From positions 3,176,001 to 3,240,000 of the forward strand of contig JALJCS010000034.1 in NCBI GenBank assembly GCA_023055355.1: DNA of 64,000 nucleotides, given 5' to 3'. Below, piece after piece: positions 48,088-59,300 of this stretch (position 1 is the first letter of the stretch; each line of letters opens with the position of its first letter). Below the pieces are notes generated by a model, which made no database searches, was not told the origin of the DNA, and was given only the letters and a program-made list of their open reading frames with translations. The stretch comes from Agelaius tricolor. Lineage: Eukaryota > Chordata > Aves > Passeriformes > Icteridae. The position numbers were made by a program, and so were the translations under genes.

Positions 48088-48561
48088 TTAGTTGCCATAA
48101 TGAAGAAATGGGTAGTACTTCACACAACTTAGACATTTTTTAGCACACCTAAGGCAAAGTTCATTAATTATGTCACAAAACACCTTTGTGTAGCTTCGAA
48201 GACAGCATACATTATAAAAGATCTTTAATACATGAACATAATGCTCTGTCTTGTTAATACTGTGCTCAGTAAAAGGGAAAAAATACATTCTGGAGTGCAT
48301 GTGGATAGATGTATTTACATCCATTGTTATTTCTTTATGGTAGTAAGAGTCAAACCCCCTCACCACCTCATGACAAATGCACTTTTCAGAGGAACTTCTT
48401 TTTCCTCTTAAAGCAGCCAGAGCTGAGGAATGGCTCATTAAGTGCCTAGCACGCACCATTAGGTAATGCAGGTAGCCCTCCATGCAAACCTGGGTAATAC
48501 TCACACCCCTCACCTTGGCCTTCACTGCTGCCAAGAGGAAAAACGTTGCCAAGCACGACAT
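48088..48561 (-). other. 157-codon open frame over a conserved-looking block
   Basis: The minus-strand frame from an ATG at 48561 begins MSCLATFFLLAAVKAKVRG, which resembles a signal peptide, and is cysteine- and histidine-rich. A GCCAAG|GTGAGG donor-like site occurs inside it near its start. The DNA itself, with TTCATTAATTATG, a GGATAGATGTATTTACATCC segment and AAGTGCCTAGCACGCACC, has the texture of a conserved non-coding element. I favour a regulatory block over a gene. No domain is recognised. Confidence 0.18.
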
Positions 48562-49148
48562 TGAGCCTAAGGCAGTAACATCTCTTTGCTTTCATGTCTT
48601 TCTAGTCTACATCAAATAACATTTTCATTTCCACTCAAACAGAACTACATTCTTTGGCTATACCATCCTATGCCATTATCTGTCTAGTAGAAAAGATGGT
48701 GCCCTAGAGAAAAAAACTTCCTTCAATAATATATATTTCCTGTCAGAAGTTTTCCCACTGCAGAGCAGGTGAAGTGCTGAGACTCAAATCACACAATGGA
48801 CTGGCAGAGATGCTGAACCCTTCTCTGCATTCCCGGTGTGTGAAAAACAGAGCAGCACTTTTCATTCATGACAGGATGTGCCTGGTCCACCGTAGCACAC
48901 CATGTTTTTCTTGTTATGTAGGGTCAGTCTTATGAAAATGTGTTGTCTAAATTACCAGAATTCCTTCCTCTTCTTCCTTGTAAGGAATACAAGAAGTATC
49001 TCCTATGCCTCTTAGCAGTTTGCATTAGAAATAGAATCAACTCTGGTTTCTATGTTTTGTAATCCATCTGTTAAGATGTAGATTTTAGCAGGTGAAAAAT
49101 CATTTTAATTCTGTCTTATCGTAACTTGCAATTTTTTCATGTTATAAA

Positions 49149-49495
49149 TTACGTCCTGTTGTTAGTTGGAATACTGCAGTATTTATTTGCAAGTTTAGAG
49201 CTGGTGTCTCTAGGAGTACTGTCCGAGATGTGTGTGCGTGGCATCTGCGTGAGGAGCATGGGTGGCTGAAGCTTCCTTACACCATCACCTTCAGCATTTG
49301 TTAGTTGAACAGGAGCCAGGAGTGGCTCCTTGGCAGGCAGGCGTGCTGGGACAGGAGCTCGGTGGGCAGTGCCACGTGGGACCATGGGTGGTAGGGCTGT
49401 GTGAGGGTCTTCTGTGAGGGGGCAGCTCAGTCCCATCTCCTGGGACCCTTCCTGAGCACAGCCTTGGTGTGCAAGTTCTGGGCTGCCTGTCTCTC
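49149..49495 (-). other. Candidate terminal exon with open frame, minus strand
   Basis: The minus strand has a long pyrimidine-rich run (GGTTTTCTTTCTGTCGCC, then CTCTTTCATCATGCAG) giving a strong acceptor, with the first exon base at 49495. From there about 115 codons stay open to a TAA at 49149-49151. The region is proline-rich (for example PHTALPPMVPRGTAH) and richer in G+C and CpG than its surroundings. An AATAAA lies at 49182-49187 on the same strand. The open frame runs further back, to an ATG at 49784 (211 codons, the longest in the window). That upstream part is hydrophobic and lies over the pyrimidine tract, so it is better read as intron. It may be the last exon of an lncRNA or a lineage-specific gene. 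No homology is recognised. Confidence 0.3.
49182..49187 (-). promoter_or_regulatory. AATAAA hexamer inside the 49.15-49.5 kb open frame
   Basis: Plus-strand TTTATT gives a canonical polyadenylation hexamer on the minus strand, within CAAATAAATAC. It lies about 310 bases after the candidate acceptor and about 33 bases before the TAA. If used, it would cleave close to or before the stop, which argues for a non-coding terminal exon. AATAAA is frequent by chance in AT-rich DNA. Confidence 0.25.
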
Positions 49496-50210
49496 CTGCA
49501 TGATGAAAGAGCATATTTGAAAAAGGCGACAGAAAGAAAACCAGGAAACAGCATAAATAGCACAGGGCAAAAGGCATTTGGGGGAGAGAAGAGTAGCTGG
49601 ATAGGAAGCCTGCAGAAGGAATCTCACCCCTGTGAGTACATTGTGCTTCCCAGATTGACCTGCGCTGCCTTGAAACCAACTTCACAAACAGAAATTGCAA
49701 CATAATGAAAACAAACACCCAGAAAATGCTCAAGAAATCCAAAGGATAGATCTTTTGCCTAGGAAATGTAGCTAATGAAATCAAATATTGGGAAAAACAC
49801 TTTGCAGAATATAATACAAAAAGATGATTAGAAAGTACCTATATTTTTCTAAGGGTGTAAATAAAACAGTTCCTAAAAAACAGTTTCCTTTTAAAATGTT
49901 CTACAGCAGACTTATGAAATAATACAAGTAGCAAGCTGTTTGGTGTTTGTGGCCGAGAGAGAGGTCATGCAGCAGTTATGTCGTGGACTGTTCTCCAAAG
50001 CAACTTGGAGTTAGTAAGACAGTGCTGACAAGTGTATTGTTGCTCTCTTTGCAGTGGGAAGTGGTGTCAGAAGGGTTTAGACTCCGTTTCCCCAAAGAAA
50101 TGCACCCATCCTAAACGGAAATGTGGAATTACACTTAAGATATTTATATCTACATTTTATTGTCTGTCTGCTTGTGCTCTGGTACTGGTTCATGTCTGAA
50201 GGCATATTCT

Positions 50211-50570
50211 CCAAGCAATTAATTAAGCCCCATATTTGTGTAATTGTTTTGTCCTACTTGTTGTAATTAAGCTACATATATTTGGCACTAGGCTGCTCCG
50301 TATACCTTTCACTCCCACGGGTGAGCTGTGTAACAAATTGGTGCGGCTCATTTGGAGCCAGGGAAAGAAATGTGCATGGCTAATGGGTTCCATGATGTAT
50401 GGGCAGCCCATGCAGGGCTGCCTCCCTGAGTATCTTGGCTGCACAGAGCTCTTGATAAATGAGCAGCCTGGCCAAAGAATGAGGGCAGACGGGAGATGCT
50501 CAATACGTACTAATAGACTACACAAAGTATTATGCTCAGCAATGAGGACTTTTTTCCATAATTCCAGATA
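50211..50570. promoter_or_regulatory. Candidate conserved regulatory block
   Basis: CAAGCAATTAATTAAGCC with TAAT cores is followed by a stretch holding five CpGs (TCCGTATACC, CCCACGGGTGAG, GGTGCGGCTC, CAGACGGGAG, ATACGTAC). Both strands are open over much of it (111 codons plus from 50236, 145 codons minus from 50660). Overlapping frames on both strands are usual for stop-poor conserved non-coding DNA and do not by themselves indicate a gene. Confidence 0.25.
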
Positions 50571-53500
50571 GCAAACTGTGTTAGTCATGCTAATGTGATA
50601 CAGTAGTTGTGACTGCTTTGACACTGTCCATTTAAATACTTGGGAAGCTGCTTCTTTCATATCTGCATGTCCAAGTACATTGGTGCTGCATTAGCTCTAG
50701 TCAATTTAGCACTGTATTGTCAACTGTAGTTAAAACACATGTCACAGGCTACTTCATCACTGAGTGACCTGAACTCATTATACAAAAACTGGCATTTATA
50801 AACAGCTCTTCTATGAGGCTGTCTTGAGTTTGTGGGTGACTGAGGGAAGGGTCACATCCTGGCAGCTGTTGCACGCTGGATCTGCTGAGGCAGCTTCAGC
50901 ATCTTGTGCTCATTCAGTTCAAACAAACAAAGCAACCCTCCTGCATCTGGATATAAGGAACTGCCATTTTACTTTATGGTGACAGATCCACAAGGCTGAT
51001 GTCACTTGTTTATATGGAAAAAGCGAGATCAATAAACTCACAGGGAATTCAGAGCTCACACACTGCATTTCCTAGGGAGGATTAGCTGGAAGGACATGTC
51101 TGACAGCTCTGTGTCAGCTTTCACATTGCAAGCTGAAATATTCTTTCTTCCCCTTCACAGTCTGATGGAAATGAGAGACATTAAACTGCTCTTCGCTTAA
51201 ACCTGGGCCAGTCATTTAGCAAGAAGTGTTGTATCAAATCAGTAATTTTGTCTTCTGGAATATCCTTGACCTTTAGCAAATACTTAGGAACACATCAGCC
51301 TTTGCTGCCAATCAAGTCTAATCATTAGTTCTACTATCTTTACCCCAAAATCTGCCAAAGCATTTCTTAATCTGGAATCTGCTAAGGGTTCACAATGTAG
51401 ATTGATATGAAAGGGCCAGAAACTTCCAGAAATGTTGTGTTCCTCTTTGCAGTTTGAATCTTCTTGATGAGGATTGTCCTTGTCATCTTCACTACATTGC
51501 TATATATTTATTGTGCCATTTTTACTGCTCCAGTGCTTACATCTTCAGGACAGATGTTTCAGGGAATGCTCTGAGAACTGAGGCTTTCCTAGAAGCCGTG
51601 AGACAATAGAAATATTAAATTTAGCATGAGGTCTTCCTTCTCTCCTTTCAAAACTCAAAACAATGATGAAAATGTAAAATTAATAAACGGCAGATGCAAA
51701 AAAAATGTTTTGGTTATATCTTGTTATATCACATGGATGAGTTGAGGGTTTTAAGATCTATTTCTAGGCCATAGCTGACTCTCTTCTACTCGTGCAAATA
51801 TATTCCCAAGTTGCACAGTCAGTGGCCTTGATTCACCACCATGTGTTTTCCTACCAGTTACTGGCTTGGAATACTGTGTGCTTTGGCAGAAGTAGCAGCC
51901 CTCCAGTATTGGAAATAGAACAGTGAGCATAAAACTGGATGTAGCTTCCTCCCACAACAGCAATGACCCTTTCTTCCTCCAGATGTGCTTCTACAAATAT
52001 TGAGTTGGAGTAAATTCTTCTTTTTCTCTCACAAATTCCAGTTTAAGCTGAGTCCTTCCTAGCTGAAGTAACTGGAAGAACCACTTATAGTAAGATGTAA
52101 TCATTCTTTTTGTTTTGATGAAGATAATACCTCTTACAGAGCTGTGGCACAAACACACCAAGCTTTGCTTTTAGGCTGGAGGGTTTATTTTACTCATTTT
52201 GAAGTGGAAGCTTGTAGGTGATAGGCAGCTCTATATTTTTCTACAAATCTCTGCTGATGCTGCTTTTAAAAAGAAAATGAATAAAGGTCCCTTAGGAGAT
52301 GCAGAGTAAGACAAGTATTTCCTATTGCTTTGCCTTTTTTATTTAAAAACTGCTGATTTTTAAATCTGTCACTTTGTGTTTATTTTGATGTGCAAGTTTC
52401 CACATTGTCCTGCAAGTTCCTGAACAGGTAAAGGGAGAGGTAACAGAATTCCTTCACTGCAGGCTGGGCTCAATCTTCCTTCTCAAGGCAAAGCGCTTCT
52501 GCTTTGTGCTTGGATCACAGCAAGTCCCTGCATCTCCATCTGGCTGAAACAAAAGGGACCACTGTAATTCAAAACCAGGAAGGATAGCAGGAAAATATTG
52601 TCCCAGTATGAAAAGGACATAAAAAAAACCAAAAACTCTGATGGCTCAGTTTGAGAAGGATTCCAGCCTGCCATATGTAGGACTCATTTAAGATTGTCAG
52701 TTTAAAAGTGATGATGATACGGTACAAAGATAACCTTACTTCTGAAAAACTCCCTGGCTTTCTCTGTTCTGATTTTTCTTTAAGGACTTCCTTCATATTT
52801 TAGCAGTGAATAAATCTTATATTATTTCTATAATAGATGATGGGAAAGCACTTTAGAGCATGAAAGAATATTCCACATTCATTTGAAATTCCTCTTAGAA
52901 AATCAGTCGCAGCATAATTGATCGGAAATATTAGATTATCTGCATTTTACCCAATTTTGGTGAAGTTTTCCATTAATGTGTCTTCTCTGTTTATCCTGGA
53001 GATACAATTCTTCTGCCGATTTTTTTTTTCTGGAAATTAGCCTCTTACCACTTCTTATTTTTTTCTCTCTGCTATGTTTATTTCATGTCCTGCTTTCTAA
53101 ACATCCTCAGACTTTCAGCATGCTAACTTGGATATCTTGGGCAAACCATTTGGCCTCTTTTTCAGTGATCTCCATCTGCTGAGGGGGGACAGTGCCTCCC
53201 CATCTCCCTAGGGCTGCATTTAAATGGACTGATGTTCATAAAATCCTTTCGATGCCTCCTGCCCAAAATTCTCCAAGGAAAATCATGGCACAAAGAGCTG
53301 TGGATACTGACTACACTTTGAAGAAATTGCAGGCAGCCTCTTTTTGTCTTCCCTGTTTACTTTGTTTTTCTGAAGTATTGATGCACTGGAAAGTCAAGCC
53401 AGGAAAGATAGGAATAAAAAGCTTGTACTCCTATTTGACAGATTTTTGCCATTGAATTAAAACTTCCAAAAAAATGAAAATAAGAACTTAGATGTTTTAG

Positions 53501-54590
53501 CTCTCTGACCTTTTATCTTGGACTGAGTTCTCAAAGCCATTCCTGAAGTAAGCATTTCATACATACTTGTGACATGAGCCAAGCGTCACATAAAAGGACA
53601 GGCTGTGCCCGTAACATTGAGGTAGGAAGCCTTTACCTAAGTTGAAAGGAACACCTGAACACCCTGTGGCCGTGTTGTTCTGTAATTATGCCTTCTAGAC
53701 AAATCACCCTTGCTGTGATAAATAAAAGTACATGGGGCATAACACACTTGGCTGGAGGAGATCAAATGAAGAAATCATTTAGAGATCACAAATGCTTGTG
53801 GCACAATGGAAATCCACTATTAAAAGATCCTCTGATAGCAGAAGAATCTCGAACTACTGATATCAAAGATAGTGTATATTAATTAGTGCAGAGCACTTGC
53901 AATGATAGGTTGTGCACTCCTGAACTGATTCTGACTGACAGGTTCCCTTTTAAACCGGGGCATAAAAGAGAGAAAACCAATCTGCCCCATGACAAGCAAG
54001 TCACTTGGGAATTCCAAACCTTTTACTTTGGTTTTTGAGCTTGAACTCATTGGACTTGGTGCTAGTTTTCATCTTTAGTTTCTATTCTTTGCCTCCCCTT
54101 TTTCAATAAGTGCCATGTCTATCACCACACTCTGATGTGCTCAGGTGTGGAACATCTGTTCTGTGTACCAGCTGCTTGCTCTTAATTTCTGCTTCTTCTT
54201 GAACACACTTTTACAATAAACTCTCCAACAGTGGTGCACTGAGAATGAGTCTGTAATGTGCATAAATATGTGTATCTGTAAGTGAATGTGTTTTTGCATG
54301 CTGCAATTCTAGTCCTTAAGTTCCCTCTTTTGTAGTTACTTTTTTGCTTTACACAAGGTCGGGGCTTGCTGCCCTTGTTTTGCACAACTCCCCTGTAACA
54401 TTATTAATAAAGACTTGAACATAAAATTTTTAAAATCTGATTTTCTGCAACATCACGTTATTATCTGCATTTTTCCAAAACTGCTCTCCATTTGTCGAGC
54501 ACAAATCACATGATGTATGTATGAATTCATAGGAACAAGTTTAAAGATAATTCCTCTTCATCATGCTCTCTGTAATTGATCAGAAATATC
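50571..54590. other. No gene recognised
   Basis: AT-rich non-coding sequence with no frame above 87 codons, no repeat family and only short T runs (for example near 53024). Confidence 0.5.
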
Positions 54591-54660
54591 AGGAAAAAGT
54601 TGATCAGACTGTTTTGTTGATCTCTATAGATTTATTATGTGTGGAAACGCTTCTAAAATG
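54591..54660 (+). repeat. Dispersed 70-bp direct repeat, copy A
   Basis: The 46 bases from AGGAAAAAGTTGATCAG to TTTATT match 56247-56292 with a single difference. The next 24 bases match at 17 positions, ending in a shared AAAATG. The copies are about 1.66 kb apart in the same orientation. Just upstream, TTGATCAGA occurs twice within about 30 bases. A chance match of this quality is not credible, so the pair is a local duplication or two members of a repeat family. I do not recognise the family. Confidence 0.8.
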
Positions 54661-56111
54661 AAAGGTGCTGTTACTGTTTTATGCTGTGGACTGTAGCTGC
54701 CGTGGTTGATCACTTGGAATGTGTGGTACTTTCCCAGAAAAAGAAAAAAAAATTAAGCAAAAGGTTTTTACTGCTGTGTTCTGCAGTGCTGTAAATCTGG
54801 GAAGATGTGGTGGGACACATTATGTGTGGGATTTCTAACCCAGTGAAGCCAACAGATTGAGTTTATCTTGCTATTACTGTTGTATGAATAACAATAATTA
54901 CCCACTTTTCCTTTCATTAACTTTGTGATTTTGATAGATACACTGCTTTTAGAAAGGCATGCACTAAATGTCTGAATTCTGTCTTGTAAAAAATCATCCG
55001 CTCTGGGAAAAAACTTTTCTAGAGGCCAAGGAAATACTTCAGCTGGCAGTAACTCTTTTTTGAGCTGGTTTCCTTGAGTTCTTAAGAAACTGGTCTCTAA
55101 TGAGCAGATCTGATTTGAAGCTGCTTCAGGCTTGCACTGGGAAGAGAGAAATTTCTAAGCTCTGGGTCCAAGTTTGAGGGAATTGCCTTTTGTCTCCACA
55201 GCGTCTTGTGTGTGATGATTTCCTTGCACCCTTTTGCAAGGCTGTTACAAGTTCACACAGAGTGTCTCAAGTAAGGGCTGTTGGAATAGACTGGATAAGG
55301 ATTGAGACGCTGGAGTTCTTTTTGCCAGTCTTGCATCTGAAAATACTTTTTCTTGTTGTTTCTTTTCTGTGAAGCAGAGATTTTGAAGTGATGACAGTCT
55401 GGGGTTTTATGTGAGCTTCTCCATGGAGCTTACCTTTTCCTGCAGCGGGCTCTCAGCTATGCATCCTCTGGAGCATAAGGATGAGGCACTAACAAGCAAT
55501 AGGCACTCCAAGTGTCCTCAGTGATATAATTTATTTAAACACCAAAATACCAAACTGCTTCAATGAGATGATGATTGAGTAGGCTAAGGACTTTGAAACG
55601 TAGGAAGGCTGAATAAATAGCTAGTTGATTACTGACTGAAATGTTTATTTAATTTATGTGGGAGAAAATACTTAAAACCCAGGTGAGATCTCACTAGCAT
55701 AGATTTTAGTATGTGGAACTCTTTAAAATAATCTGGTACTTTGTCAGCAGCCCCCAGCCCCTTTGTACTTCCTCTGGGTTCCCACATCACATGTCCCATG
55801 TCAGAGTGTGGCACTAAATTGCTGAGCACTTGAGTGGAAATGATGCTGCTGACTTTCATTTTGGGATAAACTCAAAATTTTATTGGTGCTTCTCTCATCC
55901 TTTGTTCATGCAGTAAAGTCAGCAATGTAAAGCTGTCCTTCACCACTAATGTGAGCTTTCCACTTTCTGTGAACTGATTTTGGTGAACTCCACTATCTAG
56001 ATTATGTACAACCCCAGCAAAATTATTCATTTGGGCAAAAATAGTTTATTTTACTTCACTGACAAAAAAAATCTTTGAAAATAAAAGTGGTATATAGGCC
56101 ATTAACATTTG

Positions 56112-56170
56112 GGTTTTTTCTCTCTATTCTTTTTCTTTTTTTTCTCTACTTTTTTCTTCTTTCTTTCCTC
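56112..56170 (+). promoter_or_regulatory. 59-base polypyrimidine tract
   Basis: This is an almost pure run of T and C, broken by single purines in CTCTATTC and CTCTACTT, directly followed by GGAAG. Such tracts precede strong 3' splice sites and bind PTB/U2AF; they can also be simple low-complexity sequence. The neighbouring AG and GTAAGC make the splice reading worth testing. Confidence 0.5.
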
Positions 56171-56175
56171 GGAAG

Positions 56176-56182
56176 AGACATG
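56176..56182 (+). other. Candidate 7-nt microexon (AGACATG)
   Basis: After the long pyrimidine tract the first AG is at 56174-56175. AGACATG follows, then a good donor, GTAAGC, at 56183. If the second AG (56176-56177) is used the exon is 5 nt, ACATG. Known: neuronal microexons of 3-27 nt depend on a strong pyrimidine tract, often with UGC motifs nearby. I see no UGC cluster here. No reading frame can be judged from seven bases, and the configuration may be accidental. Confidence 0.15.
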
Positions 56183-56246
56183 GTAAGCTTTTAAAAAGTA
56201 TAACTGTGAGCACAATAAGTTGCACACTTTTGTTTTATGTTTGTTA

Positions 56247-56316
56247 AGGAAAAAGTTTATCAGACTGTTTTGTTGATCTCTATAGATTTATTCTGTAGAG
56301 AAAGGCTGCCAAAATG
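56247..56316 (+). repeat. Dispersed 70-bp direct repeat, copy B
   Basis: This is the second copy of the unit at 54591-54660, in the same orientation. The single core difference is G in copy A against T here at unit position 12. It starts 59 bases after a GTAAGC donor-like site. Similarity to copy A fades past the AAAATG at its end, and the sequence to its left does not match, so the duplicated unit is short. Confidence 0.8.
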
Positions 56317-59300
56317 TCAGTCAAAGCTTAAGGCAAAGCCTGCAGCCATCCTAATGTATTAAAACAGGAAATAAAAAAAGAGGGTGATGAAAACCCTGAT
56401 CCACTGAATAACTAGAAAGACTCTTTTTTTGTTCACATTGTTGTGGTAGATCTGGTCTAAGATTCTCACTCGTGATGTCAGTGCTGATTGAGGAGCATTT
56501 GTAAATTGTGCCTGTACCAAGGTTCATTTGGGATGTTTACCACTGCTCACAGTGCTCACATGGCTTCATGCAAGGGCATGAAAAGGAGCCCCAGTTCCCA
56601 TGGCCACAGACATTCCTGACACAGATCAGAGCTGCAGGGAGAAGCTCCATCAGCCATAGAGCTCCACTGTCCAACACAGCCCTGTCAAGTGTTGGTCCTC
56701 TTATGGGGCTGATGTTTGGGAAGTCTCTGGTGCTCCCTTCTCCTTAAGGGTGGCATGTCACAGTGGTACGGTTAATTTTTGTTGGTGAGAGGACTGCACC
56801 TACTTTTCTTTTGGAATGACAAGTTGGGATGTGTCATTTATCTCAGGCCCTGTATTAAACCTGTGGGCCTCTTCCAGCCCTAGAATTTATGGTTAGTTGT
56901 AGGGGAAGAAAGTGTGTGTGATAGATGTCCTTGTTCACTCTACTGCTCTGGCAACTTCTCTTTTTTGTGACACTTGGTTCACCAAGCCCTCATTATCTTG
57001 TGTTGCTGAAACATGCAGCTAGTCCCTTGCTTAAGATAACTTAGGCTGCCTCAGACAGCTGGGAGGGAGCAGGGAGTGGAGACCATGGCTTTTGGAGCAT
57101 AATTACAAGTTCATGTCCAATTCACTTTGTCATGGTGTCCACCTGAAGGAACACTCTGGCTTCACTGTGATGTGCCTGTGATATGTTGATTGCTGTCTTC
57201 TCCCCGAGTCAGAAACAGAATCCCCTGATGTTTAGCTTGAGTTGAAGGGATGTGAAAAATTGATGGCACCAGCAAAATCAAGGCTGTAGTAAAAAATCAC
57301 TGGTTCTCAGCAAGCATTCATTAGTGTTTTCTTTTCACAAATCAAAAACTTTCCCAGATAATGAGAGCTGAATTTTATGTCATTCGTATTTTTCCATGTC
57401 ACATTCTAATTGTTTTCTTATCAACTCTGCAAATAATTGGCATGCCAGTAGTCTCTGAATATTTATGTCAACTAATAGCAGACCATTGTGAGTTCATCTC
57501 CCTAGACTGATAAACAAAGACAAAAAGAGTAATTTTCTTACTATTTATACCAGTTTTTAAATGGAAGAGGTTAACTTCTGATTTAGAATTGATTTCAAGG
57601 TTCAAGGGAGACCGAGTTACACATGTATTAAGGCAGAGATTTATCTGATAAAACCTGAATGAGGATTTGCACAGCCAGGTCCCTAATTACCCAGCTGATT
57701 GCCCTGTCAATTAGGAGTCCCAAGCCTGGCTGGCTATTCTGTCTCTGGCATGTCTGGGCTCCTAATGTTCCTTGCTTGCCTGCTCTTTCCTACTGCAGTT
57801 CAGGCAAAGCCAGAAATCTTTGCTCATGCCTCTTTTCTCAGAGCCCTCCTTCACAGGAGGATGCACTCAGTGATATCCAGCAGTTGTCTTCCTGCTGATA
57901 CATTGACCTCATTTTAAAATTCATTTCAATTACTGACATAAAACATCAATTTCCTCCAAATTCTTAGAAATTCTTATTGGCTAACAAAGATATGCCTATC
58001 TGGTTTCTAAATCCTTTTTTTTTTTTTTTTTGCAAAAATAAATGTGAGGTGTGTATTTAATTGCATTAAATTACTTGAGATGGGAGAGCTTTCTTAATTT
58101 AGTAAATTACTCTGTGGATCATAATAAGGAGGATTGACCTACTCATGCTCTGACTTTCTGATGGCATCAGCAATAAAAAGCACAGAGGACCTATTTTAAT
58201 CATTAAAATTGCAAAGGCATGTCAGAATGCTCAAGTAAAACAGGTCTTCTGAGTGGATGGCATATTTATGTAAGTGCTTTCAAAGGAAAAATGCTTCTTA
58301 TGGTTGTATCATTACAACAACAAAACATGAGGAATGCAGCAACAAAGTTTTCAATCTTAATTGTAAATCAGTTCTGTTACAGGTACAATGTAACTTGTAT
58401 TTCTAGTTCTCTTCCTATAAAATTAAATTATCTTTGTTGATATAAAAGTATAGTACGTATCTGTCGAGTAGAATAATTCAAAGCAGTAGGAGTTGCAGAT
58501 TCCAATTCCTTCTTTTTCCTTTTTTTTTATATTTTTAGCTACACATATCTGAACAGCGAACTACCATAGAATTTTTATTGTTTTAATTCAGTTTTTCAAG
58601 CATTAACTTAGTTCCTTCAGAAATTAACTACCTGAGATTGCCATCTGAGTTGTGGGCCAATAATTTTTTACCAAGTAGAATTAGCAACACGTACACGTTT
58701 GTGTGGAGGTGCAAGACCTTTTGCAGTCCCAGGTCAGCAATTGTAATCCCAAGGCTCAGATCCTTTCCCTTCCAGAGCAGGGCTCCAACACAGCACTGTG
58801 CGGAACACGCCTGGAGCTACAGCTCTTCAAGCAGGCTGAGGTACAAGGCATTGGCCAGGAAGCAGAAAGAAACCAAAAATTAAGTGAAAGAGAAAAATCA
58901 GTCAAAAATGTACAATTGAGAAAATAGCTGAAAAACATCTAGCTGCAAATTCTGGAGGAGAACAGAGCCAGTTCTGCCTGTGAATACCCACTCTACTGAA
59001 GAGCTCGTTGTGAATTTATTGTGTGCCTGCAGTGCATTATTTGAAGTGCATCTCTGTAGTTCATACATGCATTTATGATACTGGAGGTAGTGACAGAGTG
59101 GGTGTAGGGGCCTGGGAATACATCTGCCTGGGTCTCTGGCACATACTGAACATCTGCAATAACAGGCATCTCAAGCACTCTTAGATTACCCAGTCACTGA
59201 GAGAGATTTCAGCATCATGGTCTAAAACAGTGTTTCAGAGCAAATAACCAAATAAGCCAAGTTTAAACTCTGAGGTGGTACTTACTACTGTATCTAGATA

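Noticed and set aside
56750..56905. Possible degraded 3' end of a CR1 LINE
   Set aside because: Only a short phrase (CCTCTTCCAGCCC then GAATTTATGG) resembles it. The body and the terminal octamer repeats are missing.
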